The translations under genes and the position numbers were made by a program. From assembly GCA_036873755.1 (NCBI GenBank), contig JAVTVY010025429.1, forward strand, positions 45,947 to 109,946: a DNA stretch of 64,000 bases. Reading direction: 5' to 3'. The stretch's first letter is position 1, and every line of letters starts with the position of its first letter. Origin of the DNA: Hanleya hanleyi (lineage: Eukaryota; Mollusca; Polyplacophora; Lepidopleurida; Hanleyidae). This document shows positions 1 through 12,900 of this stretch, one piece after another. A model generated the notes under the pieces. The model ran no database searches and had not been told where the DNA came from. It was given only the letters and a program-made list of their open reading frames with translations.

Positions 1-602
1 GTAACAAAAGACAAATCTCTTTACAAGACAGTAGTCATTCCCAGCTTGGCTGGGTAACATATGGTACATACATATATATTGCACACAATAGTATACTCTG
101 TCCTAAACAAACATTCGTAAAGAGAATTCGATGAATACAGGCAAGACAGTGGCTTGATGCATGTAGAGAGAACAGGTCAGGTGTTCCAAGCTTGAAAATA
201 AGCACAGGACCTTTCCAATAATACCCCTATAAAACAAAATAGGTATGTTTCATTATCAGAACAGTTTCACTCGAACCAGGATGATGGAGCAGTCTATTTC
301 CTTTTTATAGGGGGTTTGAAAAAAATGTCCTGTGCATATTGTCAAGCTTGGTGTTCATGTCCATGAATGTGACTGGTTCTTCTATAGGCAATTAAGTTGG
401 ATTTCACTTTGTTGTCAACAAAATTCTGAGAATTATGACACAATCTGATTTTCTTTACCCTCCATAATTGATAATGTACTCCTTCAGAAGCACAGGAGTA
501 ATACCAGAAGCAAGTTGTGTCACATTAGATGAGAATGGTTAGAATGCATTGGTGAGCTCCTCTATGCTTATGATGTGACCTACATGTACATGCTCAGTAA
601 AC

Positions 603-710
603 TTGCATGTGCCGTGTTCGCACAAGTTCAAAACAAAATCACACAAGTTCAAAACAAAATCACACAAGTTCAAAACAAAATCGCACAAGTTCGAAACAAA
701 AACATTGAGT
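603..710 (+). repeat. 19-bp tandem repeat
   Basis: CACAAGTTCAAAACAAAAT is repeated about five times; the last copies vary (GTTCGAAACAAAA). Confidence 0.8.
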
Positions 711-1434
711 GCATTAGCTGATGCAGGAATTCATATACTCAGCCTATGAAACCTACATAAATTATGATAATTAGTCTCACTCATGATGTCTCACATATCG
801 ACACTGAAGCTCGTCTTTCGTGTGTAGACAATATCAGGGTGCATAATTGGCCTTTGCCCTGTTGTCCGGGGCAACCAAAATTTCCTTTGGGCAACCTAAT
901 TTTGCTTTAATTGCAATGCATTTGGATGTGTTGGTTGCCCGTACTTGCCCAAGGACAACTAGAAATTATTTTCCTATTTCATACACTGCAATATGCAAGC
1001 GTCTGGTGGTGTTGGCAGTTTGACAAGCACCGGTGCTTTCATGGATATTGGTTTATGTACAACTCAGATACCATATGGTGGGTGTCATGACTTTAAACTT
1101 TGGCCCTGTGACCTCAATATAAATAAGCTTCTTTGAAAACACAAGAAGGGGTGGGGGGAGTACAATTTAGTTCCATGGTATATAAATTGGAGGATGTTTT
1201 ATAGTCTTCCAAGATTGAAAAGATAGGGAACATAGTATATGGGTGGTTGTGGTCAAAAACAGTTTTTTGCCCACCACCCCATGTACATTTTTCTGGAACG
1301 GCCTTTAGCTTGGGACAATAGCACTTTCAAACGTCCTGCCGTGTTCAGCATTTTGAAGCCATTATCAAACATACTTTCCGAGTTTCGCGGCATTTTGTTC
1401 GGGTAATCTAATCAATTTGGGTGGATAGAGTAAA

Positions 1435-1680
1435 TTGAGTGAAGTCATGTCAACGAGCGGCAGTTCCGATTGCAGTGATGAAAGCGTTGAGAAAGCTGTG
1501 TTTGGTTTTCAGAGCTACCAACTCGAGCCAAAACGCGCAGATACGGAAGATCAGAGCAGCGGGGATGATAGCAGATCTAGTAGCGAGACACGCGATGAAA
1601 TAAAGACAGGAGCTGAAGCCCGCATGGAAAATTGAGTATGGTGTCAGTGCACACGTGTTGCTCTCATCAATGGCTTATGG
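1435..1680 (+). pseudogene. Possible P2X7-like intracellular-domain protein, N-terminal fragment
   Basis: An acidic, serine-rich reading frame (best start ATG at 1447) encodes a segment with GFQSYQLEPKR, then a D/E/S-rich stretch to ARMEN, where a TGA stop intervenes at 1633. Directly after the stop, in the same frame, is V-W-C-Q-C. Many invertebrate proteins with the P2X-purinoceptor-7 intracellular domain have a Y.(F/L)EP motif, an acidic stretch, and then R..N(T/S)(D/E)WC.C. The order of motifs fits, but conservation is thin and the metal-binding part is missing. The alternative is a chance acidic ORF, or a first exon of another gene. The TGA and the repeat array starting at about 1690 suggest a broken copy. 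Confidence 0.35.
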
Positions 1681-1689
1681 GAGCTCCCT

Positions 1690-2160
1690 TACTGCTTTGC
1701 AGTGTACACTGCAAGATGCAGTGTGCTTGCAGTGTCTTTGGGGAGTACCCCTCAAAGACACTGCGAGGTAAGCGAAATTATAGATACACTGCAGAGACAC
1801 TGCACTGCTAGAGTGTAGCCTTCAATGGTACACTTCAGGAACACTGCAGAACATTTGAAAAATTACAAGCACACTGCAGAGACACTGCAAGGACTTTAAC
1901 TTTTTCATATAAAGTAGAGAGACACTGCAAGCACACTGCAGGGACTTATCTTTTTTGATATAAAACAGAGACACACTGCAGAGACACTGCCAGGACTTAA
2001 ACTTTTTCATATAAAATAGAGAGACACTGCAAGCACACTGCAGGGACTTATCTTTTTTGATATAAAACAGAGACACACCGCAGAGACACTGCCAGGACTT
2101 AAACTTTTTCATATAGAATAGAGAGACACTGCAGGGACTTATCTTTTTTGATATAAAACA
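1690..2160 (+). repeat. CACTGCAG-rich minisatellite
   Basis: Units of ~100 bp repeat GACACTGCAAGCACACTGCA, GGGACTTATCTTTTTTGATA and ACTTTTTCATATAAA. The minus-strand 96-codon ORF is a repeat shadow. Confidence 0.75.
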
Positions 2161-2474
2161 CCCTTACTGTCCAGAAGTGTCACAATTCATGTGAAGTGTG
2201 CCTAGAAGTGCCTCTGAAGAGTACACTGAAAAGGCACTTCAACAACAGAGAAAAATACTGGCACACTTCAAAGGTACTTCAATAGAAAAAGGCAGTAGCC
2301 AAGGGACTCCTCAAAGACACTTCATGGACTTTGTCAGTTTTTCAGCAAAACTTGGGGGACTTCAGGGACACTTCTGAGACTTAGTTATTGTTCTGCATAA
2401 TCTAAGGTACTCCTCAGACACTTCTTGGACTTTGTCAGTTATATAGCATAACTTGGGGGACTTCCCCTTACAAA

Positions 2475-2625
2475 AAATATCTTATAGCATCCTATAAGAT
2501 TTTGAAAAATCCTATAAGATTCTAAAAAATCATATAAGATTCTAAAATATAAGAGTCTGAAAAAACCTATAAGATTCTGAAAAAATTCTATAAGATTCTG
2601 AAAAATCCTATAAGATTCAACCCAA
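2475..2625 (+). repeat. ~20-bp tandem repeat CCTATAAGATTCTGAAAAAT
   Basis: About eight units; several have one- or two-base changes. Confidence 0.8.
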
Positions 2626-3378
2626 TACGATTTCTAGATTATTGGAATTTTCCCACAAACTGTTACAGTAACATAACATTATAAAGTAGAACTACATGTA
2701 TACAAGTTTCAATGATATTAATTAGCTCTGGGAATATCCCAGCTTAAAGTTGGCTGATTTGATTTCACTCAGTGACATCAAATCTCATTTCAATGAAACC
2801 ACCAAACATCAGATTTGTACATCACAGTTCAAAATAGCTACAACTGTGTAAAATATTTACATGTGGTTACTGACATATTACTCAGAACCGTGAACACTTT
2901 TTGGATCTTTTAAAGTGATCAGTACTATGAGTTTCTATTGAATAAAATAAAGATATTAATAATATCAGTCTCTCACATATTAGATAAGAAATCTTGTTGA
3001 ATTCAGATTTTATAATCATTCCAAATCCATGATTTTATAGTAAAATTGGACAAAATGGGAAAATATTTTTAGAAGAATCAGTTCTAACATAATGTCAGCA
3101 ACAAAAAAATACCTATTAAAGAATACTTTATATTATCCTCTTCATTATTATCACTAAATATAATACATATATATAATTTCTGTTTCTGATAGTCTTTTTC
3201 TTTTGAACTGTCTTGTCAAAATGGGTGGAGTTATCTGCCCTTGAAAATTTAATTGAACACTGGGGGCGCCACCAGTCGAAAACAAACAAAATGGCTGACC
3301 TCTCCAACTGCAAAAATCAGATGGATTTGTTCATGTTATTAAACTAGAACTATGGAGGTTTGAAGAACTGTATTGCAG

Positions 3379-5175
3379 ATGGTGATGAGTGCAGCTAGTG
3401 ATATGGTAAGTAAATCATAAATATAACTATAAGTTTTCTGTTTTTCATAACTTAATAAGCAAAGAACTGAGCTGAACAGTGATGTAGACCTGGGAGTATC
3501 AGCTATTTATTGTATCAACAAGTTTCCCTTGACGTATACTTGGCATATTAAAAAATTGATATTGGCCTCAATAAATATTTTGGTATATGGACTGCAGGTT
3601 GTAATAATGTACTCCACCTTATAATTGCAGTCAAATTTAACGGGTCATATAACATGGCGAAATATCCATATCTCTGTCTCAATATCACTTTCAGATCTAC
3701 CCAGGTTGATCAAGGCAGTGTGGATTAATTGCCATTGTTACGATTGTGTGAATTGTCAGCTTGGAAACCCCAGGCTTGGGGACCTCATATGAAGATTGGC
3801 ATGCACCCCTGGAGAAAATCCCCTGAGAGTGAGATATTTTTATCACAAAACTGCTTGTATACTTCCTGTCAAAACAGGTGGATTTAACTGGTTGGGGGGA
3901 TGGTAGCTCTAAATAAATTATCTTGTTGTTTTGAACTGTTTATTGATTTATAAAATTTATTGATTTTTGTTCCTTGAAGAATGTAGAACAGGGAAGCCAA
4001 AAGGTATAACTTTTAAAAATTAATATTTGATATTTGTTTGAAATAGTATTAATCAGCGTGCAAGGCCAGCACTGCATGGTGTATACTTTCTATTTTGTAT
4101 CTTTATTTATGGAAAAAATCTGACAAGTTCAACAGTTCAGGAGAAAAAGGTGAGTTTTTTAACTCTGTATCAGTTCCCTAGCAAAACTCAAAGCAATTTT
4201 ACCAGTGAAACTATAACTGCTGTCTGCTACCAATACATTTAATTCTAATCGAAATTAATTTGTTTCAAATGGCTCATAAATGAACAAAACAGCAATTAAT
4301 TGTGCCATAATATTATATCTATATTAATGTTTCATTTCCTGTATTTTTTCAGATGATCAATCCATTGTGAGGCCGAAGGCTGGCAGTGTGACAGAGGAAC
4401 TTACCAAGAAATATCAGGTAATTTGATGCCCTCTATATTCATGACTGCAGCTTGTGATAACATAATAAATACAATTTTTTTACTTTATTTTTTTTTACTA
4501 AAATTTTATAGAACAGTATGCATCTTTATCATTTTGACAAATTTTATAGAAAAATAGGCATCTTTATCAATTTGAAATGATTTATCTATGTATAATAACC
4601 ACGGCTTCATTGACAATGTTCCAGTATCGCACAAGTTATTAATATCCTTATTATTTCTCAGATGCAGCCAATTGGGGATGGATACTTCATTCACAGCAGC
4701 GAGTATAGTGCAGTTATGGCAAAGAAGGCAGATGGGAAATGCATGGTACGGGTACTGACAAGCTGCTTCTTCACCAATGCAGAGATTGTAGCTGGAGCTT
4801 CCAAGGGACAAACTCCACTCGACCTAAACATCATCAATGGCATAATAGGTAAATAACCCATTTGTTCAGGCCTTGTTTTGGGTGATTAGAAGTATATACC
4901 TTTACAGCACTATTTTAGATAGCAGGAAACCCCTAACATGTTCAGTCATAGATTTCAATGTCCATTGTCTACCCATACAACTTGGCCGAATTTATGTAAA
5001 TAACGGTATTTGCACTAGAAACTGTTCCAGTTGAATAATTCTTATTTTTATTATTGTAGGATTTGTCCTGACCAATCAGACCAACGAGTGCACTGCAGGG
5101 AAGCTGAGGCAGACCATCAACCGGAAAATCAGCTCCTTTAAATGCAAGAATAAAAAGACTGTTGTCATCGACTAA
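3379..5175 (+). CDS. Small BEN-domain protein, spliced gene model
   Basis: My model joins 3379-3405, 3980-4003, 4128-4149, 4353-4417, 4662-4848 and 5060-5175, about 146 residues in one frame. The last three exons are well supported by splice sites and by the BEN-domain match. The three short upstream exons rest on phase continuity and GT/AG sites only (product start MVMSAASDMNVEQGSQK). BEN domains bind DNA and occur in chromatin regulators and some mobile-element or viral proteins; here the domain fills most of the protein. Polyadenylation signals AATAAA lie at 5361 and 5601. The gene is plus-strand, head-on to MTPAP. Another 5' end is possible, since ATGGCTGACC at 3291 starts an 18-codon ORF just upstream. 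Confidence 0.6.
4353..4417 (+). CDS. BEN-gene exon 4 (linker)
   Basis: The acceptor is a TTTTTTCAG run ending at 4352, and the donor CAG|GTAATT follows 4417. Two bases complete a codon, then the exon reads DQSIVRPKAGSVTEELTKKY and one Q, joining in phase 0 to the BEN exon. The charged linker before a BEN domain is usual. No known motif is seen. Confidence 0.55.
4662..4848 (+). CDS. BEN domain exon, first part
   Basis: The acceptor TTATTTCTCAG ends at 4661, and the donor AG|GTAAAT lies at 4849. The product reads MQPIGDGYFIHSSEYSAVMA then KADGKCMVRVLTSCFFTNAE, IVAGASKGQTPLDLNIINGI. This follows the BEN pattern: a short hydrophobic helix, L....F....L......G, then G..PLD...I..I. The domain continues across the next intron with the split Gly codon G|GA. 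Confidence 0.75.
5060..5175 (+). CDS. BEN domain exon, terminal
   Basis: The acceptor TTATTGTAG ends at 5059. The product reads FVLTNQTNECTAGKLRQTIN, then RKISSFKCKNKKTVVID and TAA at 5173-5175. The basic helix with I....N.K....K closes the BEN fold and is the part expected to touch DNA. The protein stops almost at the domain edge. Confidence 0.75.
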
Positions 5176-5699
5176 ACCTTTTTTCGTACTGTACTCTTTA
5201 TTGGCATTACATGTATACATGTCCTCTCTCTATTCTTGTATGTGCTGATGGTGGTAGTTTCTTCTCTCTTTTATATGACAATGATTTTATTATTATATGC
5301 ATGCTGCCATGTCGGGTGCTTTTAGCTTTTTCTGTGCTCTTATTATTATACATGTATGTTAATAAATTACCGTTGATTCATATGTATCGTTTGTGCTTCC
5401 TATGAGCTTTTTTTATTATTATTTTATATGCCAATAAATTACTGTTGTATTCATATTATTATTTAGTGCTTCCTATACTCTTGCTTGTTGAAAAATTGAT
5501 GGTTTTAATGAAAACGGTTTGAAAATATGTATCGTCCAATCCTGGATTAATCAGAACCTGCATTCCTACATATGTATTGTGAAAAAAAGTCCATTTTGCA
5601 AATAAAACAAAAATCCTTGATGTGAAGTTTTAGTTTTTTTTCTCAAGAGTACTCCAGGTTTGCGCAGTTTATTTACAGTACCTCAGTTGGATAATTAAA

Positions 5700-6250
5700 T
5701 CACACTGCAGGAACCACCATTCAAGGGTACGCCTCTGTTGAGGTGTCTCTACAGTGTCTTCATTCGTATAATTGGGGCACACTGGAAGCACACTGTAGAG
5801 ACACTGCAGGTACCAAGGTGGAGGGAAAAATGTACCTGAGGGTTACACTGCAGTTGAGGTGTGTTTGCAGTGTCTTTGCAGTACCTCATTTACATAATTG
5901 GGGCACTGTGGGTTGAGGTCTTTGCAGTGTCTTTGCAGTACCTCATTAGCTTAATTGGGGCACTGCAGAGACACTGGAGGCACACTGCAGAGACACTGCA
6001 AGTACCAAGGTGGAGGGAACACTGCACCTGAGGGTTACACTGCAGTTGAGGTGTGTTTGCAGTGCCTTTGCAGTATCTCATTTACATAATTGGGGCAACC
6101 TGCAAAGAGACTGCAAAGACACTGGAAAGACACCTCAGAGCCCGAAAAAGCCAACTATGAAGCACTGCATTTCTGAAGGACCCACACTGCAAGGGATTAT
6201 GATACCCACACTGCAAAGTGACTGTAGGAGCACTGCAGAAGCACTTCAGA
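5700..6250 (+). repeat. Second CACTGCAG-rich block
   Basis: A ~192-bp unit (ACCAAGGTGGAGGGAA at 5812 and 6004) shares the GACACTGCAAG / TTGCAGTGTCTTTGCAGTAC vocabulary with 1690-2160. ORFs in it are shadows. Confidence 0.65.
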
Positions 6251-6745
6251 ACAGTAAGGGAGAGATCGAGCGTCTTCGCTGTTGGGAGAGCGAACAAAGC
6301 TGTGCTCTGGCAACTAGAAATGAAAATAGTATGAGCTATTCAGTATTTAAAGTAATTCTTGCCAATTTTTACTAACAAAACTGCAATTTTCACCTAAATA
6401 CACGCAGCTCCATGATGCCTTCACATGTTCTGCCTCCAGCTTACGTCATGCTGTTTTATGTACTTTTACTCCTATTGGTTAAAATAGGTCACGTGACAAT
6501 ACAATGGCGCTTTCCTGGAGTTTGGTAAATTTGACGGTATCACAGCTTTTGATTAACTATTTCTGCGTCAAAATAAATAAAAAAATAAAAATACCATTTG
6601 ACTAGCTCTTTCAATGGAAATATAGCTTTACCATACCCGAACCGTTCCTTTAAAGAATTGCCCAGTACCTAACCTTGGCATGGATCAGGAGGTTGTCTTG
6701 TGCCTCCTATCAACATTGGGACATCTTATTGATGACTGTACTTAC

Positions 6746-6972
6746 CAGCCAGCTGTCTTAAGGTCTTCAGGGTAGGGAGAACAGGCTGGGATCTGGTCTG
6801 CAGGAAGAACATGGTCAGTATGGTCAAGATGAAGTTAGTGATCCTAGGGCCGGGGTAATCTTTGGTCAGCTCACACATCCGGGCCCATCTCCGTACAGCG
6901 AAGACTAGCGGTCTCACACGCCAGTCTAACTGACTGTACATGTACAATAACTCGGATATCTTCACTCCAGTC
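6746..6972 (-). CDS. MTPAP: MTPAP exon, helical/PAP-associated region
   Basis: This exon is 227 nt, with acceptor TTGTGTAG before G ACT GGA and donor GCTG|GTAAGT. The first base completes ATG of the preceding exon, giving ...SFGHM-TGVKISELLYMYSQL. It continues DWRVRPLVFAVRRWAR, then GPRITNFILTILTMFFLQ, and ends PVLPTLKTLRQLA. The RVRPLVF..R.WAR and ITNF.LT.....FLQ..S.PVLPTL blocks are among the most conserved of MTPAP. The exon ends on one base of a codon, so at least one more coding exon must follow at lower coordinates. None was recognised between 1 and 6745. Confidence 0.9.
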
Positions 6973-9900
6973 CTACACAATACACATATGGGCATTCCTG
7001 AATTTACTTGTATACAGATATAATTTGCATAATTAGTACGATATGGAAAATTCATTTCCTCTTAAATGTCCTAACCATGTTGCCTACATATGTAATGAAA
7101 ACTCATGTGAAACACGGGCAGAGCATTTCCCCAAATATATGTGTAGACCATAATCTGATGCACCAGGAGCAAAGGTGACATTTGAGGTCCGCTGGTGGTT
7201 TTGGGCTTTGGCTGCCATTTTCCAGATTCTTACCGGTTTTTCCCATTAGGTTGTCTCCCTTTCCTAGGTTAAGATTAAAAATCTTCTAGCCAAGGATTTT
7301 ATGTAGCAACATTCATCCAATTTGATAAATTTTGATAGACATTGTGATTATCTTAAAACAGTTAGAATATAAGAAATAGTTAAATACTATTTATATGATT
7401 TTTTCATGAATATGCTTCAAAACCAGGGTTATTCCCTTTGTTTTCTGGGTTATCATATGGAGCATGGGTCAGTGCATTTAACAGTGTCTACATCTAAACA
7501 ATGCACATTTTATATGTGCAATATCTAAACAATATGAACCTATATTTTTTTACTTTGTTTTCCTACATATTACACAATTAAGAATGCAACAAAAATATTA
7601 TTGAAAAAGTTAATTACTTTGATTTACCACCAGTGGACATCTTTAATTGCATAGGACAATATCTGTTCAAAAAATAGTTGCAAGTCAGATTTGAATTCTC
7701 ACAAATAATTGAATTCTCACTGAATTCTGGCCAACAATATTGGGACATTGTTACTGTATTTGAATCCAGGACAAACACACCAGTGGAAGAAAGCTCCATG
7801 GACAAAGTTTACACGTCCCATTCCAATTTATTAATTAAAAAAATTACAATAATAAATTCTACATTAACCAATAATTTTATTACATTGTATATATTTTTTG
7901 TTTTTTGAATTGCAATGAAAAAGAAATATTTCCATACGATTATCATATTTTCTTAATTGACACAAGACCATTCAAATATGAAAGTTTGTTTCTCAAGTAG
8001 GAGACTGATGAAATCTTCATGAGGCTTTTTATTTTATTTTCTATTTACTTCTTTTGGTTTGGAGGAAATACGATACCTGCAAGACTATCTTTTCATCACT
8101 GATTTTTTTTCTTATATGCATATGGATAATCTACATCTCTTACAAAGTAGATTCCGTTATCATTTGTCATTCCTGTATATGAAAAACAGTTGAATATCAC
8201 AGCTGTTAATTTTATTTTGAGCATTGGAAGACCATAAAACACTAGACTGATCTAAACCTGCAAAGGCAAAAAAAAATGTAATTGGAAGAAAATTGTATGG
8301 GGAATTTATATCAATATATTTATACCTCGGGTCCAAATAACAGATGATCATGTAATAAAAGAAACAACTTTATTGTTTGATGAAATTATTTAAAATAAAC
8401 ATGGTTGAGTTTATTTCTTGAGCAAAAGATCTTGTTCTCATTGGAATCCCAAAAATATTTACAAACAGGGGTGATAACTCTATTCTGGCTGATTTCAAAA
8501 GTAATAAAACCTAATTACCTCCCCTTGCCAGGCCTTGTGCTAATTTCGCGATGCTAGGTCTTCTGTTGCAAAATTTCAACAAAATTACTCATTAGCCAGC
8601 CCCCCCCCCCCCCAGTAAAAGATATAAATGAGTGATATCAGCTCCAAATAGAGTTAAAGCACATACCAGGTTGTTTAAACCTGGAAGTAGATGTTCTTTG
8701 ATGTTCTAACAGAATGAACAAAAATACTATTATTGTTGTCACAATCATGGCTGGATTTTCACTAATAAAATAGATACATGCAACCATATTTCGAAGCATG
8801 CAGCGGATTTTGAGAAACAAAATTTCGTATTTTTCTTACTAATTTTTTAGCAATTTATTAAATTCAAATTTGAAATGTCCATTTTAATGTCGAACCTTTC
8901 CTATTTGGAATGTTTGGGTTATCCAAACATTGAACTCATTACAAATTAAATAAAATAAAAAATGAAAAAGAACAACATTGTTTCACACATTGCCACATCT
9001 AACTAACATCTGAACAATACTACAGGAAGCATTTAATCAAACAAGAATGTTTTGGAGGAACTGAGAAACAAGTTTGTCATTATCACAGTAAACATGTGTG
9101 TCATGCTTTTTCATTATAGATTTTAATAGATGGTTGTTTTTTTTTCTTTGTTTTCTCTGTTCATGGGGCTTTTGCCAAGATTCCATTATAACTGTTATGT
9201 TATCGGTCTTGCAACAGTGTCAATATCTTAACCTGCAATTGATCTGAAATGACCGACATAACTTTGTTTCATCGAGCATCTTCCGACTAATTATTAGACT
9301 GCCTTGTGGAATATTTTATGAAAAAATAATGAACTTTTTGTCAACTTTTTAATTTCTGATGGGCTAGATCTCAATATTGGCAACTGAACTGTGAAAAGGG
9401 TATTTGTTGAATAACAAACATGATGACTGCTATAGTGCCTGGCAGTTAGTGTTCATATTTCTGTTTCTCGGTGAAAAATATTACCCAGAAAATGGCAAGT
9501 GGCAAAATTGGCCAAGGGATAAAAAGTGTGCTTTCAAGGCTGAAAACATTGCATATGTGTGAAAATATATCCCATAATCCAGTAATCAAGAACAACAAAT
9601 TGCAGGTTGAGTGTATAAAATGGGCTACATATAATATTTTTGTTCGATTTCATCAAAGAATCTCCATTGATGTGTCTTTTGATGAATCAAATAAAATGTG
9701 TTTTCATTCTGATATTTCATACAAAGCACTCTGAAGAATCCAACCCCACATAATCTGCAGCTGACGGTTCGCTAATGCTATGTTTGAACAAGTGTGATGA
9801 TTTCAACGAATGCTCACTTCAACAGATTTCTGTAAAAAAGCAAGTTCGCTCCGGTCATTCCATAGATGATGTATTTGTCTCGGCGTGTCAGAATGGTTTT

Positions 9901-12900
9901 TAATGTTCACGACTCAGTGCCATCTGGTGATCAAATAAAAATATGAAAATGCAACCAGGCAAATTCATCAGACCTTTCTACACAGCATAACAAGTTTATC
10001 TAAAAAATCTCCAATGGTTTCCAAGATGGACGTTTGAAATAAGGATGGCGGCAGCGGCTGTGTAGTTTCTTGATAATACATAATAATAAACTTAACTTAG
10101 CAAAAAGGTAACGAAAGACCATGGTTCCGGCCAAAAGAACAAGCTGAGTAGCTAGCAGGTCCTCCGCCGAGTAGCCTGTTTGAGAGCATACAGCATATAC
10201 GCTTCCAATATCTCCTTAAATATAACTTGGAAAGTGGATATGTGTATGTGGAAGAGACGTTTATCTGGGATTGCTGAGACAATTTGAGGAGGTTTGGGAA
10301 GCAGTAATGGGTAATGTAACACTGGAATCTAAGTCTGTAGTTGTATATCGATTTGTGGATGGCGAGATTTATAAATCGATGGGTGGAATCAATAGATCAA
10401 GATATCGCGTTCACAACACAGATGGGTACAATATGGGTGAGTGAAATCCAAGATGGTCAATGGCAGCCATCTTGGATTACATACTACCTCAATGAAAATC
10501 AATACCAATGGCCATCTAACTGATGTGAAGCACCTTCTCAAGTTCGAAGTCAACCGGATGAATTGTTCTCACGATACCGTGATATCTCACGATATTCACA
10601 AGATGCAGGATGGAGGAAATCCAAGATGGTCAATGGCAGCCATCTTGGATTACGTACCTCAGTAAAAATCAATACCAATGGCCATCTAACTGATGTGAAG
10701 CACCTTCTCAAGTTTGAAGTCGATTGGTAGAGTTGTTTTTAAAATATTATGTTCACAATACGCAGGATGGACGGAATCCAAGATGGTCAATGGCAACCAT
10801 CTTGAATTACATACTACATTGTACCTCAGTGAAAATCAATACCAATCGCTGTCTAACTGATGTGAAGCACAGTCTCGAGTTTGAAGACGATTGGTCAAAT
10901 TGTTCTCGAGATATCACGTTCACAAGATGTGAGACGGATGGAATCCAATATGGTCAATGGCAGCCATCTTGGATTACATACCTCAGTGAAAATCAATACC
11001 AATGGCCATCTAACTGATGTGAAGAACCTTCCCAAGTTTGAAGTCGATTGGTCGAATTGTTCTTGAGGTATCGCTTTCACAAGATCTGAGACTGATGGGC
11101 AGCCATCTTGGAATATGTACCGCAGTGAAAATCAATACCAATGGCCATCTAACTGATGTGAAGCACATTCTCAAGTTTGAAGTCGATTGGTTGAACTGTT
11201 CTCGAGATATCGCGTTCACAAGAAGTGGGATGGACAGAATCCAATATGGTCAATGGCAGCCATCTTGGAACCTCAGTGAAAATCAATACCAATGGCCGTC
11301 TAACTGATGTGAAAAACCTTCCCAAGTTGGAAGTCGAGTGGTTGATTTGTTCTCGAGATATCGCGTTCACAAGATGTGGGACGGAGTGAATTCAATATGG
11401 TCCATGGCAGCCATCTTGGATTACGTACCTCAGTGAAAATCAATACCAATGGCCGTCGAACTGATGCGAAGCCCCATTCTCAAGTTTGAAGTCAATTGGT
11501 CGAATTGTTCTCGAGATATCGCGTTCACAAAATGTGTGATGGATAGAATCCAATATGGTCAATGGCAGCCATCTTGGATTACGTACCTCAAAGAAAATCA
11601 ACACTAATGGCTGTCTGACTGACGTGAGGAACCTTCCCAAGTTTGAAGTCGATTGGTTGAATTGTTCTCGAGATATCACATTTACAAGATCTGAGACGGA
11701 TGGAATCCAATATGGTCAATGGCAGCCATCTTGGATTACGTACCTCAGTGAAAATCAATACCAATGGCCGTCTGACTGATGTGAAGAACCTTCACAAGTT
11801 TGAAGTCGATTGGTAGAATTGTTCTCAAGATATCGCGTTCACAAGATGTGGGACGGACAGAATCCAATATGGTCGATGGCAGCCATCTTGGATTACGTAC
11901 CTCAGTGAAAATCAATACCAATGGCAATCTAACTGATGTGAAGCACCTTCTGAAGTTTGAAGTCAAATTGGTCGAATTGTTCTCAAGGTATCGCGTTCAC
12001 AAGATGTGGGACGGACGGAAGGACGGATGGAAGGACGGACAGCTAGCATTTCCAAGTCCTCCCACCACTTCGTGGCGGAGGACAAAAATGTGTTTCCACA
12101 TCTGGTAACAATAGTAAAACCATGATGTCTTTGTCTGGAAGCTTGGTAGATTTTTATAAGGGTGCCTTCTGAAGCTACATTCTAGAAGAGGAGCATCAAT
12201 ATGCGCATGAATGTGGGGATATACATACAAACATGACTAGATAAAAAACATGCTTATACATACACATGATCGATAACTAAATGTATCATGGGTTATTGTG
12301 GTCACTAGATATGACACAAGAATAAATATGAATGGAATTAGGAGATAGTTTCAGAAGACTACTGGAATATTCTCTAAATTTAAAGAAAAAAATTATGGAA
12401 CTGGTGAAAATCGGAGAGAATTTCATTTACAATAATCATAATGTGCTTCACTCTGTAGATTATAATGTCTTAATCATTGCTGGATTTGAACAATCGTGGA
12501 GGGTCCGACGTTCAAATCCAAACGGGGCGAGGCTCTTGAGGGTATATCCCACTTCCTTGGGAGAGGGCTGTGGGTGCTCCCATGTAAACTTAGAACTTTT
12601 CCACTACAGAATTATTAGAATAGAACTCAAAAGTAGGGTAGGTTTATATACATACATGTACATGTGGGTGAAATCAACTCACTTAAATAGTTGAAAGTAC
12701 AATACATAGAAAAAGAAAACAACAGACTATGCTATATACACAATTACAAAACTTCTTCCATTGGCCCCAAGAAGTGGAAAATAATTTTTAGAATTATATT
12801 TATTAGCCCGGCATCTGAAAACCTGAGCGATTGAAGTCCCCTGACATTGATACAATTCATTTGGCTTGGAACCATAATGTTCAGTACCTGGAATGGAGAG

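Noticed and set aside
603..710. Possible CRISPR-like array
   Set aside because: Units are adjacent with no spacers and the genome is eukaryotic; a plain minisatellite.
3255..3277. Second CTCF site at CACTGGGGGCGCCACCAGT
   Set aside because: A palindromic GC-rich motif that does not fit the CTCF core order on either strand.
6010..6375. 121-codon plus ORF
   Set aside because: Most of it is the CACTGCAG repeat; no domain and the opposite strand is also open.
10341..12108. Many 60-100 codon ORFs on both strands
   Set aside because: They are periodic shadows of the ~158-bp tandem units and repeat the same peptide in several frames.
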